Assembly (NCBI GenBank): GCA_020744225.1
Contig: JAGMWG010000005.1
Span: forward strand, 1,240,001 to 1,304,000
Origin: Paraphoma chrysanthemicola
Lineage: Eukaryota > Ascomycota > Dothideomycetes > Pleosporales > Phaeosphaeriaceae
Length of the DNA: 64,000 bases
Direction: 5' to 3'
The translations under genes were made by a program, and so were the position numbers. Positions 11,392 to 21,961 of the stretch are shown here, in pieces. Each line of letters opens with the position of its first letter. The first letter of the stretch is position 1. A model generated the notes under the pieces. The model ran no database searches and was not told the DNA's origin. It saw only the letters and a program-made list of their open reading frames with translations.

Positions 11392-14390
11392 TCAGTGCGC
11401 AGCTTTGACGACTAGCACACTCGCACCCAGCTTGCCCTCCCAGACCTTGACCGCAAGTACACCGAGTGTCCCAGAGGCTGATGTTGAGCTGCGTATCTCG
11501 TCCGTCTCCCTTGAATCCAACGCATTGTTCCGGCCAATATTCCTGCCCAGCACAATCAGATCTCCAGCATTCCTGGGCGCTTGTCCAACCTCGATACTCG
11601 CGCGAGCAACGACGTCGTTGACTGGCGAAGTTGACGGGACAGTCTCGAAAATGACACGACTTGCCATATCTGCAGGTAACGAAGCACGCAGCGACGCGAA
11701 GAAAGCTGCGTCTTGCTCGCGTGTGGGCTGGCTTGTAGTCACGACTTCTCCGGCCTTGCCTGTTGGTCCGGGTATCGATGCTGACGATGGCGTAGAAGGT
11801 GCATGCGAGTCGGGTGAATCAAAGTGCACCACGGTCGCAGTGACTTGTGGATTCTCGGCTAGCTGTAAGACGAGCCTCAAAGCAGCGCGATCATCCGCAC
11901 CGCCGAAGAATGGGAAGAAGATGTGATGACTGCGATCTGCAATTGGCGCTGTGATATCCTTGTCATGTCTACTGTGTAGGCTGACGCTGCTGACTGTTCT
12001 TGTCAATCTCAATCGCTTCTGGTCTTTGTTCTTGCTGCCGCCAAAGTTCTTGTTGATAAGAACTGCCACAGGGATGGTGGATTGCTCTAGTGCGGAGTTG
12101 ACAAAGGATGTGTAAGAAGAAACTGCAAGCTTGTTCTTCGTTCCCTTGTCCTCGATAACGGCCTGCTCGCTCATGTTGCCAGTCTCACTCCACGGCAGAA
12201 GCAGGAAGTCGGAGTCTGAAGCACGATTGCTGAGTGTCTCAGCAAACGATGATTCTGGCACCACGAGAACTTCTCCACTGACGGCGAGATTGTGAAGGCG
12301 ACCGAACGTCCGGAAGGTGTTGACGACAGGGTCGTATGCGGTGTAGGATTCGATTTCAGACACTTGCATAACGGACGACCCACGATCTGTGAGGTTCAAT
12401 AGGCGAAGGCCATATGCCTCCACTGGTCGAGAAGGGGGCACTTCTTCCAGCGAACTTTCTCCGGTCTCCTTGCTTGTGCTTACGGCCTTGGAAGGGTGGG
12501 TCTTTGGCGCTGGCTTATCGCTGCCGCCGAATAGCGACGTGAATGCAAGCAGGTTGGGCATGCTGTCCAGGCGAAGGTAGACAGTCAGGCGCCTGATCTT
12601 CTCAGAGGCGACCTTATCATAGTAGACACTGTTTCTTGGAGTGTCAGAGCCGTCCAGCGGTTTCCCTGTGTCCCAGTCGATCTCGCCGCGTCGCCACGCC
12701 TCGACCTTCTTCTGATACCAAGGAGGGTAGAAGAACATGGTCAGTGGTGACGAAGCGAAGGTGGTGACCAGCGCCATGACGACGAAGATTGTAAAAGTCC
12801 TAGTGCTCAAAATTCTAGCATTAAGTCCGATGTTCTGGATCAGTTAGCTTTGAGTGTTCACTTGCTCGTCTACGTAGGACTTACCAAGACAATAAGCTCC
12901 ACCAAACCTTTACAGCTCATCAGCGATCCGATGGCGAAGCACTCACGCCAGAGCATCTTCGTCCCTCGCGCCGCAAGCGTAGCGCTGATGAACTTGGAGA
13001 AGAAAGCCACAGCGACAACTCCAATCACGTATCCCCAGACGATACCTGAGTCGAGGAGTCCAATGTTTGTGTTGAGACCTGACAGGGTGAAGTAGAGAGG
13101 CAGGAACAACGCGCCGATCAAATCCTCAATCTTCTCTGCTACTTTGATGGCGAATCCACCTTCATGCGGGCAGATCAAGCCGGCCATGAAGGCTCCAAAG
13201 ATAGGATGCACACCGATGATACCAGTGAAGAAGGCGGATCCGAGCGCGATCAAGAGCGTGAGACCGATGATACCCTGACTGGGTCCGTCTTGAAGAGCAC
13301 GAGTTCGTCGGAGATACCACACAAAGGCGGGCCTAACTAGGTACACCAAGAACAGCATGTAGCCCGCACAGGTCAGCAGGACCCAGAGCGCTGTCAGTCC
13401 TGAGCCGGCATTGACGAGGGCCACGCAAAGTGCAAGCAAGATCCAGCCTGATATTGTCAGTGCCTGATCAGAAGCCAAATGCGGAACATGCTACTCACCA
13501 ACAACATCATTACCAACACCAGCTGCCAAGACGATGACTCCGACAGGTGTCATAAGCAGTTTCAGTTCTGTAAGAATACGGCACAGGACAGGGAAAGCCT
13601 GAATTCAAGTTAGCTGAAAGCCATCTCTTTGCTCAAAGACTTACTGTAATAGCCATAGCTACACCGATGAACAGCATGAATATCGAAAAGTCGATCTGTA
13701 CTGTCCCGGGCTCGTCCTTGAACTGGTTGTACAGACCAACTGCAATGGCACAACCAAGACCGAACGGAATAGCCATGCTCGCCAATCCTACATTGAGAGC
13801 CACCTTCCAGTTGCTAAGCAAGAATCGCAGGTCGACTTCCAGTCCTATGATGAAGAGGAAGAGCGTCAGGCCGATGTTGGCGACCAGATTCAGGTTCGTC
13901 ATGGAGGCATCTGGAAAGATCGATGCTCTAAAGCCCGGTATCCGGCCCATAACAGATGGTCCCAGAATGATGCCACCAATAATCTCAGAAATGACACGGG
14001 GTTGGCGGATCTTCGATAGTGGCCAGTTCAAGAGTCGGCAGAAGATGATGATGATCGACGCCTGAACGATGTTGTCAGCATATTGCTTTTGCCAAAACGG
14101 CTGCAACGGCCACTTGAGAACAATCCAGCTAGGCTTTCGTGCTGATCTTGAAGCCAAACCAGAGCTGCGGAATTTGATGTTGTGGTGCAACACGACAAGC
14201 CCGCGCTCACGAGCTTAGCTCCGAGCTTAAGCCTCAACAATGCGAAACGGCAACTTACCTGAACAATGAATAAGATAATCGGGTTCTTCGCATCGAAATG
14301 AACCGGGTTGACGCCCTCAAGCACACCTCCCTGTGGAGGGGCCTTGATGGGCGCCGTTGGCACAGCGCTCGCGGCCGCAATCGACGACAT
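11392..14390 (-). CDS. KHA1: K+/H+ antiporter, Kha1-type (CPA2 family)
   Basis: Five exons: 14390..14259, 14061..13645, 13598..13499, 13447..12885 and 12834..11392. The introns have GT-AG ends and join in phase; the first is unusually long (197 bp), the others are 46-51 bp. The product is 884 residues. The first roughly 450 form the CPA2 exchanger membrane domain, with ISEIIGGIILGPSVMGRIPG, LFLFIIGLEVDLRFLL, GVGNDVVGW (the ND pair expected in the ion site) and GLICPHEGGFAIKVAEKIED. The C-terminal half is a long cytosolic region with a universal-stress-like alpha/beta appearance, as in yeast Kha1. The family exchanges K+ for H+ in Golgi/endosomal membranes. An upstream in-frame ATG at 14468 would add 26 residues. 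Confidence 0.9.
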
Positions 14391-15064
14391 GGTGGAGAGA
14401 ACGCGTGGGGGTGGATGCGGCTCTGTAACCCCAGACACAAGCACTCCGGGGGCCCCGGAAACAATCAAACAAAAAAGTGGTCGGCTTTCGCAAATTCGGT
14501 GTGGAGATGTTGTACTTTTAAGTCGAAGCTCAGGCCTGGTCCCGCGTCAGCCCAGGATGTGTGAGCCCAAGCGTGATGAGTGGATTTTGGATGGCGTCGC
14601 GCGGTTGACAGGACGCAGGGCGGCGGGAGCTAAGAGTTCAAGGGTGCGCGGTGGCCTTGTCAACGGCCCATGTGACACTGTGGAGGATGTCTCGTGGTAG
14701 GAAATCCAGAGGTGGTTGCAGGCAGCGATGCCTGCTTTCACCGCTCGAGATGCAGTGGTGGCGCAACCTCGTGGGTCGAGCTATCCGCTCGGACGCTAGG
14801 TGGCCAATGGCGCGCCTCCGTTGCTCGATCGCCGGGGTGATTGCTCGCTGCGGTGTTCCCCACAGACTCCTCGTCGCCAAGTATCCGAAGTCAGTCCCGT
14901 GGGATATCGCTGTTCAGATGATGGGGAAGGTGCGGCGCAGAGCCTTGGTGGGACACGTGCGTCACATAGGACAATGCCTCAAGAAATGTGAGACGGGACC
15001 TCAGCCGCTTTGGGCTAAAAGTCTAGGCGTCTCACTGAAGTTCTACCAACATCATACTGGATCT
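14391..15064. promoter_or_regulatory. KHA1 upstream region and GH92 3' flank
   Basis: The two minus-strand genes KHA1 and GH92 are separated by 674 bp that must hold the KHA1 promoter and the GH92 3' UTR. Plus-strand open frames here (14308..14700, 14651..15085) have odd Arg/Trp/Cys-rich composition and look spurious. Confidence 0.4.
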
Positions 15065-17441
15065 TCAGCTACCCAGGATCTCTGATGCAGGACTTGGTGG
15101 CACAGCTCCCGTGGCCCATGCAATGGCCTGATCTCCAAGGACATATTCCAAAGTTCCGCCATTCGCAAAAATGTCATCCCATGTCACCCATGCCTTGTTC
15201 CACGGGCTCCCGTTAACTTTGAGGCTCTGCACATAGAATGCGGTGTCTCGGTTGCCGCCAGTCGAAGTAATGCTGAGTGTCTTCCCATCGCCAAGATCTA
15301 TGATCATCGACTCGAACCATGGCGCCAATATTAGAAAGGTGGTCTGTCCTGTCATCGGCCACAATCCTATCATCTGCCACTATCGGTTCTTCAGTACAGT
15401 CCTTCACCAGGGATGCGGCCGATGTCGACTTACCAAGAGATTGCTTTCCATAGCTCCAGCATCCGAATTTCCAGGCAATCCCGCCTCACTTGCATTGTAA
15501 AGACCGCCAATGTATCTACTCCTCTCAACACTCTTATACTGCTTCCCCTTCACGAAGTTGTACAAGAAGGGACTTGTGAAGCCCGGCTCGTTACCGGCGT
15601 TGAATATCTTGAGATCAAATAGCTTGTCCAGCCTGTCGACAAATCGCTCATCTCCACCGACCCTCCTCTTTAGCTCCGCAACGTCATGTATCGCGTTCAT
15701 TGAGTATATCCAAGCATTGTCTTCGTAGTATGCATCGCCCCAGTAGCACCCGCCACAGTCTTTGGGGTCTTGTGGAATAAAAGAGCCATTTGCATTGCGA
15801 GGAACCATGAAACCGAAATGTCCCTCTGATGTAGCGTTCGGATTCCAGTGGTTGCGCCAGTTGCGAGACCTGTCAAGATAAGTTGCTGCATCGTCTGTCT
15901 TCCCTAAGCCAGATGCAACCTGATGCAGGCCGAAGTCGTTCGTCGAATACTCGACTGCACGGGATACTGCACGCGTAAATCGAGGTGTGATATGACCGTA
16001 TTGCAGCCAGTCCGGCAGAGCACCACGCCCTTCTTTCGTGGATGAGTCAGGAGCTTTTGGGTCAAAGTTATTAGGCGGAACCACCTCTGCATCAGTCTGC
16101 ATCGCAGCAAAACCAGCTTCCCAGTCGATAGCTCCGCGCACACCCTTCACAAAAGCGTCTGCCAGGACATTGTCAGCATTAGAGCCTCCTTGCACACGGC
16201 CATTGAAGTTTGAAGAGCGAGCATCCGGCATGAACCCATCGTTCTTCCAGATATCGATGAGCGATCGGATAAATTCTTCGTACGCGGTGGGATGGACAAT
16301 CTGGAAGAGTGACGTATGACAGCGGTGCGTGTCCCAAAGTGTGAAGACATCATCGTAGTATGGCTCTGCGCTGTCCCAACCTGGATTTTCTCCGGTTCTG
16401 TTGGAAGGTATAAGGAACATACCGTACAGCGAGCTGTACAGGAGCTGTAGATCGGCTTCGTTCGATGTCGAAATTTGAACCTTGTCAAAGATTTCTGTAT
16501 TCCATCTAGCCTTTGCATTGTCCACCAGGGTTTGAAGTTCAATCACCTCACTGATTTCGGCATCCAGATTGCTGCATGCTTTCTCGGTGGACAAGAATGA
16601 GACGCCTACTCGGGACCTCAGAGACGTACTCGCAAAGCTGAAAACTCCGCCTAGTCGCCCACTGCCTGAGACAGAGGATGTGCCGTTATTCGTCACTGTG
16701 GCATTTCCGCTAGATAGAAATGTGTAGGCGTAAGAAGGTCGCTGGCTGAATCTTCCGCAAAAGTAAATTGTCCAATCTGGCGACAAGTTCCATCCATTGT
16801 TGTAGGTTCCCGACCCAGTGTAATGACCGTCATCATAGATGCCGAAACTGCCGCTGGTATAGTGTTGTTCCCACCCCAGTCCTCTGAAGCTCGGTAGCAC
16901 ATGCGAGACATCCACAACAATGGATGAAGTATTGCCGTTTGGGAAAACATAAGAGTAAAGTCCAGCACGTTCGGTTGCACCCAATTCCACTTGAACGCCA
17001 TTTGCAAGCGAGGATTTGTAGTAGCCCACACTTCCTTCATCAGGACTTTTCCGTGGTTGAGAGAAGTTTGCGATTGGGTCAGAGACAGAACCGACCACTG
17101 GCATTTGGCTGACCACACCGTACTTCGGAGCTCCTCCCGTACCGGACTCGTGCATCATGCTGAAGCCCCAGATGTTGCCAGCAGGAAGGTATCCAGAGTA
17201 TGCATCCGTTCTGCCCGACTCTACATCAGGCCCTAGCTTGACAAAGGCAAAGGGCGCCGCTACCACACCTGGGAATCGATTGCCGCCACTCCTTGTTCCC
17301 TGACTGATCCTGGTAAGTGTTGAAGCAGATGGGTCCGCAGCAGACTCACAAGACATTGACATATCCGCTGTAGTTTGTGCTAATGCTAGCAATGGTGCCA
17401 CATAGCGAAAGTGCTACTGCTAATACCGTAGTTGAAATCAT
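15065..17441 (-). CDS. Secreted GH92 alpha-1,2-mannosidase
   Basis: Three exons: 17441..17350, 17309..15434 and 15379..15065, giving 760 residues. The first exon supplies a signal peptide (MISTTVLAVALSLCGTIAS) and the family start NYSGYVNVL; it joins through a short 40-bp intron to ISQGTRSGGNRFPGVV. The second intron (54 bp) restores LLWQMIGLWPMTGQTTFLI, which matches the family. GH92 landmarks are FTLWDTHRCHTSLFQ, SEGHFGFMVPR, YWGDAYYEDNAWIYS and GNSDAGAMES. GH92 enzymes are calcium-dependent inverting exo-mannosidases that trim alpha-mannosides of fungal or host glycoproteins. Many N-glycosylation sequons fit secretion. The next gene upstream, in the same orientation, is a cupin; no functional link is established. 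Confidence 0.9.
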
Positions 17442-18017
17442 TTTGCATCAAGAATGAGTGGACCCGCTCTCAACTATGAATATGTTTGAGTAATAGAGGA
17501 CTGACCAAACTTCAATGTTCACGAGCGCATTCTGTCGATCAAATTGAGCGAGAGACGTATGAACGCTTTAAACTGGAGGAGAGAGTTTGGGGGTATTGGT
17601 GTACAAGAAGAATGAGCCTATGTCATTGGGCATAGAATAGCCGATGCGCGAGGTGGGATCGTCATGGTACTTTAAGACCTGTGAAGCGGACGCGCTAGAA
17701 GTACGATGATGATTCTGACCAATCGAAATGTCGCTTAGAGACATGTGAGTGGTTGAGGGTGAGCGCCTTCGGAGAGGCGTCCACGGCGTCCAAGGATGGA
17801 ACTATGACGTTAGGCCTATGTACCGTAGCAAGGTAAGCTTCAGTTATGCAGTTGCGATTGAAACGATCTCTCGCAAAAGTTGGGAAGTCGCGAATCAGAA
17901 TGTTAATGGCAGCGCACAATCAGCACCATGACAATCGCTCAAAACTTCAGTCTGATTTTGATTATTCGATGCAACACGGCACCGGCCCTACTATAGTCTG
18001 AATCTTGGTATTTCGCA
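17442..18017. promoter_or_regulatory. GH92 upstream region and cupin 3' flank
   Basis: 576 bp between the start of GH92 and the end of the cupin, both on the minus strand. It should contain the mannosidase promoter. A single CTGGAG near 17573 fits the loose CreA consensus SYGGRG but is not significant alone. Confidence 0.4.
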
Positions 18018-18581
18018 CTAGAATGCTCCCTCCTCTGGAAGAATTTCATGTGCTTTACTCCAGCCGAGAAGATTGTGCACGATAGGGTTTCGCCCTCCTC
18101 GTGTGATGATCCAGACGATATCTTCATCGCTGTCATTCACTTCCTGATGCTCAGCATATGCCGGTATGAGAGCAAAATCGCCTGGTGCCAATTCTTGCCG
18201 CTTGGAGCCGTCCGGTCCGCTCACAATGGCGCCGTGCCCCTTGGCCGCGTATACGATTGTATCTGGGAAGCGCATCAGGTATCTATTCGCGGCAACGAGG
18301 TGAGGTTCGAAGCATAGTTGGAGCATGCGCTTAAGCGCACAACCTACCCTCTTCGCCATGGTGATGGATGGCGGATGCTGTATGAGGCTTTGCGACCATG
18401 ACTGTGTGTTCGTGAGTATTATGCGACAATGTGATTCAGCAAACGCACCTGTTCCGCAAATCTGATCAGACTGGTCGACTATGGCTGGCATACGAATCAT
18501 GCCATCAGTTTGCGGCCCATCAGGAGCTTGAATCTCCGAGGCTTTCTTCACCTGTACTTCGCGAGGTATCACGTCCTTCAT
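18018..18581 (-). CDS. Small cupin-domain protein
   Basis: Three exons: 18581..18449, 18401..18348 and 18262..18018. Introns are 47 bp and 85 bp. Splicing gives 143 residues and assembles the cupin core that is broken in the unspliced frame. Motif 1 is AIHHHGEED (His57-59, Glu61/62) and motif 2 is GDFALIPAYAEHQ (Gly90 to His101). These residues normally bind a divalent metal in the beta-barrel, so the site looks intact. Single-domain fungal cupins include dioxygenases, isomerases and decarboxylase-like proteins; the substrate cannot be told. A head-to-head neighbour, the acyl-CoA dehydrogenase fusion, shares the upstream region. Confidence 0.8.
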   Translation of the reverse strand: MKDVIPREVQVKKASEIQAPDGPQTDGMIRMPAIVDQSDQICGTGAFAESHCRIILTNTQSWSQSLIQHPPSITMAKRVGCALKRMLQLCFEPHLVAANRYLMRFPDTIVYAAKGHGAIVSGPDGSKRQELAPGDFALIPAYAEHQEVNDSDEDIVWIITRGGRNPIVHNLLGWSKAHEILPEEGAF

Positions 18582-18877
18582 AATGAGATATCTACTGCTT
18601 GATCAAGTCTGTCAATGGGCGAAGATGAAGTCCTGGCCTGTCTGGAGCAGCGGGTGTTGTCTCGTGGTGTGATGACGGCAAGCTCATGCGACACCTCCGC
18701 ACACGACAGAAGGAGCACCCTCCGATCATGGCAGCTGCAGCACCCCATCTGGGAAATGGAAGTACGCGTACATGCCGAAATTGGTTCCTCGTGGACGTTC
18801 TCAGATAAACGCATCGTACAGCACCCGAATGTCAGCACTCGAGCTTGTGAAAGCATTGTTGATGGTTCTGCATAGGG

Positions 18878-18883
18878 CACGTG
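18878..18883. promoter_or_regulatory. CACGTG palindromic E-box
   Basis: Perfect CACGTG, the core recognised by bHLH regulators, about 370 bp upstream of the ACAD fusion and 300 bp upstream of the cupin. A six-base site can occur by chance, so function is inference. Confidence 0.3.
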
Positions 18884-18891
18884 AGCCGATG

Positions 18892-18897
18892 CCTCGG
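18892..18897 (+). promoter_or_regulatory. CCTCGG, possible FarA/FarB fatty-acid-response core
   Basis: CCTCGG is the core known from promoters of fatty-acid catabolism genes controlled by FarA/FarB in Aspergillus and related fungi. Here it lies 354 bp upstream of an acyl-CoA dehydrogenase start, a fitting place. Only one copy was seen in the intergenic stretch; a CCGAGG at 18536-18541 lies inside the cupin coding region. Confidence 0.35.
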
Positions 18898-18978
18898 CTT
18901 GTTTCAAGGTGACGTCGACGAGATGCCAACCTCGAAACAGCAGCGTCAGCCGGCACCTGTGAATCCACAGTCCACCCG

Positions 18979-18983
18979 CCAAT
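18979..18983 (+). promoter_or_regulatory. CCAAT box
   Basis: CCAAT sits 268 bp upstream of the ACAD fusion start, a usual distance for the Hap/CBC complex. Chance occurrence is possible. Confidence 0.3.
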
Positions 18984-19250
18984 CACAGCAGACGCATAAC
19001 GCTCACGAGATCACAAGCATGCGGCCGCTGCACCCCGAACCGCGCTATTTGCGGCTCTTGGGTCGATTTTCAGCAGCATCCCCAGACTTCTTGGCGTGGA
19101 GTGTCTGGCATGTGAAAGAAGTGGAACTGACCGCGACAAATCGGCGCTCCTTCATAACGGGGCCGGTCACCTCCTTTGTCTTGTGATCGCGATTCTGAAG
19201 TGTAAAATACTTTGCCATTCTAGCTTTGCCCTTCTCACACTCATTGCACA

Positions 19251-21012
19251 ATGTCAAAACGCTTCTCCGCCGCCGACGTCGCGTCGCACAAGACTGCGAA
19301 CGATCTGTACATCATCGTTGACGAGGATGTCTACGATCTAACGAATTTCCAGGAAGAGCATCCCGGCGGCAAGAAGAGTACGTCTTGAATCAACGTGCAG
19401 GGTGCATCTGCTGACGAATGCCAGTCCTGCAGCGCGTAGCTGGCAAGGATGCCTCGAAGCAGTTCTGGAAATACCACAACGACAGCATTCTGAAGAAATA
19501 CCAGAAGCAATTGCAGGTCGGCTCATTAGACACGAAAGCTGCGCCTCCAGCTGCTCCTGCTACTTCGGCAAAGGAGGAGAAGAAGCCAACCAAGGACATT
19601 GTCAAGCCAGAGGCAAACTCTGGAGTCATTGCGCCTCAGCCCACCTCCGCGGCAGCCGAGGAGACTGAGCCCTTTGACTCCTTCGGCGACATCATCCCAT
19701 ACGCCGACCCCTCATGGTACCAAACAGTAAGCAGTCCATCCGTCCTGTGCGCTCAAACACAGCTAACGTATCGCAGTACCACTCGCCGTACTTTAACGAA
19801 ACCCACGTCGCCCTCCGCGAAGAGATCCGAGAATGGGTCGAGGAGAAGCTGATGCCCAACGTCACCGAATGGGACGAGGCCAAGAAGGTCCCTGACGAGA
19901 TCTTCCGCGAGCTGGGCGAGCGTGGCTTCCTCGCTGGTCTGCTAGGCATGCACTTCCCCACACAATACACGGACAGGAGGGTCAAGAGCGTGCCCCCGGA
20001 GAAGTGGGATCATTTCCATGAGCTCATCGTCACAGACGAGCTATCTCGTACCGGAAGTGGTGGCCTCGTGTGGAACCTGCTTGGTGGCTACGGCATCGGA
20101 GCGCCGCCGCTGTTCAAGTTTGGAAAGCCTGAACTCGTCAAGCGCATCGGTCCTGGCCTTCTCAGCGGAGAGAAGCGCATCTGCCTGGCCATTACAGAAC
20201 CTGATGCGGGCAGCGACGTCGCCAACTTGACCTGCGAGGCCAAGCTCTCCGAGGACGGCAAGCACTACATTGTCAATGGCGAGAAGAAGTGGATCACCAA
20301 CGGCATCTGGTCAGATTACTTCACCACCGCTGTGCGCACCGGCGGTGAGGGCATGAACGGTGTCTCCCTGCTGCTCATTGAGCGCTCTGCAGGCGGTGTA
20401 TCCACCCGCAGGATGGATTGCCAGGGTGTCTGGAGCAGTGGCACCACATACATCACATTCGAAGACGTCAAGGTACCAGTCGAGAACTTGATCGGCAAGG
20501 AGAACCAGGGCTTCAAGGTGATCATGACAAACTTCAACCACGAACGCATTGGCATCATCATCCAAAGTCTGCGCTTTGCGAGAGTGTGCTACGAGGAGAG
20601 CATGAAATACGCCCACAAGCGAAAGACCTTCGGCAAGCGCCTCATTGACCACCCTGTCATTCGCCTGAAACTCGCCCACATGGCGCGCCAAGTTGAAGCC
20701 TCCTACAACTGGTTGGAGAACTTGGTCTACCAGTGCCAGAAGATGAGCGACATGGAGGCCATGTTGAAGCTGGGTGGAGCAATCGCCAGTCTCAAGGCTC
20801 AGAGCACAACCACTTTCGAGTTTTGTGCGAGAGAGGCAAGTCAGATCTTCGGCGGTCTGAGTTACAGCCGGGGCGGACAGGGCGCAAAGGTGGAAAGGCT
20901 GTACAGAGATGTGAGGGCTTACGCCATTCCTGGTGGCAGCGAAGAGATTATGCTTGATCTCAGCATTAGACAGGCGTTGCGGGTGCACAAGGTGCTCGGC
21001 ATGAAGCTGTAG
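19251..21012 (+). CDS. Cytochrome b5 / acyl-CoA dehydrogenase fusion
   Basis: Three exons: 19251..19377, 19425..19726 and 19777..21012, with introns of 47 and 50 bp; 554 residues. Residues 1-80 are a cytochrome b5 domain with heme ligands His37 (EEHPGG) and His60 (WKYHND). An Ala/Pro/Lys linker follows, then from about residue 145 a complete acyl-CoA dehydrogenase with ITEPDAGSDVANL, NGEKKWITNG, RKTFGKRLIDHP and IFGGLSYSRGGQG. At the usual medium-chain-type catalytic base near the C-terminus (YEGT) this protein has PGGSEE. The base is therefore likely Glu416 or Glu417 in CYEESMKYA, as in the long-chain/isovaleryl type. The enzyme would dehydrogenate an acyl-CoA using FAD; the heme domain suggests an alternative electron route. 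Location not evident. Confidence 0.9.
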
Positions 21013-21961
21013 AGAGCGATCTATGCGCTGATTGCTCAGCATGTACAAGTAGTTTCCAATCTAGATTCATTCTCCAAGTGCGTGGCAACTGTCTGCGGAG
21101 TTTCTTCCGCAAGCTCGTCGCATGTCTACTGCCTAGCTCGACGCTTCCATATACAATGCCATCTCAGCGAGGTGAATAGCTGCCGAGGCTTTTCGACGAC
21201 AGTCATTCGTGCAGGACTTTACTATGTCCGTAGGCGCCGATCCTGATGAGTCGTGGGGTACTGTGGTATCCCCCTCCAGTTTGATTCCGCGGAGCACAGG
21301 TGTTTGTATGGAAGGGCTTAAACTTCAGGGGGATACTACAAAGTATGTGACGTGTTACAGCTGCAGGTCAGAGGCAGTGCAAACTCTATCGCGGCATCCT
21401 TACATTAAAATCTGCACATAAGCGGACTGTAGCCTCAGCGCATCGATCCTTCGTAGGAGAAGAGATGTCTATTCAAGATGCGAATAGTGTTATAATGATT
21501 TGTTGACACTCAGGGTCCATTCCGTTCCTGGAGTCGCTTCTCCGCGACTCAGTGACCGACTAATTTCAAGCTAGCCATCGCACTCTCTGGGAGCATAAGT
21601 TCCGATTGACACAGAGACCAACAATTTCCATCTTGCCTCCTCACGTAGCTTGCCACCCTTCATCCGGTGCTCTAACCCGCCGGGGCAGCAAGCCGGCGCC
21701 TCGCTCGGACTTGTTCCCATTCCCCGCCTCTTCCTATACGGCGTCCAACAAATAAAGCATGTTTCCCCTGCCGCGCTGCGGAGCGAACTCCGATCGCACT
21801 GACGAGGTGGTCTTTATTGCCGCTATCGCCTGCGGAAGAATGCCTCCTCAAGTCTCCCTCGCCATGAAATTGAATCTCTTCGGAGGAGGATCGCTGGGTC
21901 CTCCTGCAGATTCTCCTGATCAATTCCGCTATCCACGTCTCGGACCACGTGCTTGCGCAAC
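21013..21961. promoter_or_regulatory. Intergenic region upstream of the Zn2Cys6 regulator
   Basis: 949 bp holding the ACAD 3' UTR and the regulator's promoter. It contains the imperfect inverted repeat listed separately. An ATG at 21841 and other short frames upstream of 21962 were not convincing exons, though a 5' UTR intron cannot be excluded. Confidence 0.45.
21264..21338. repeat. Imperfect inverted repeat, 21-bp arms
   Basis: The left arm 21264-21284 (centred on GTATCCCCCT...AGTTT) and the right arm 21318-21338 are reverse complements at 17 of 21 positions, with a 33-bp spacer. A G/C-rich block of five C on one arm pairs with five G on the other. It could be a hairpin in the ACAD 3' region, a paired regulator site, or the remains of a small inverted-repeat element. 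Confidence 0.5.

Larger units (their letters stand above)
18582..19250. promoter_or_regulatory. Divergent promoter region cupin / cyt b5-ACAD
   Basis: 669 bp between two divergent starts. It contains CACGTG (18878-18883), CCTCGG (18892-18897) and CCAAT in the plus orientation (18979-18983), listed separately. Minus-strand open frames here (for example 18578..18982) do not look protein-coding. Confidence 0.5.

Noticed and set aside
14651..15085. 144-codon plus-strand open frame between KHA1 and GH92
   Set aside because: Trp/Arg/Cys-rich, no domain, overlaps the GH92 end; no splice or promoter support.
18536..18541. CCGAGG, a second possible FarA/FarB core
   Set aside because: It lies inside cupin coding sequence and six bases recur often by chance.
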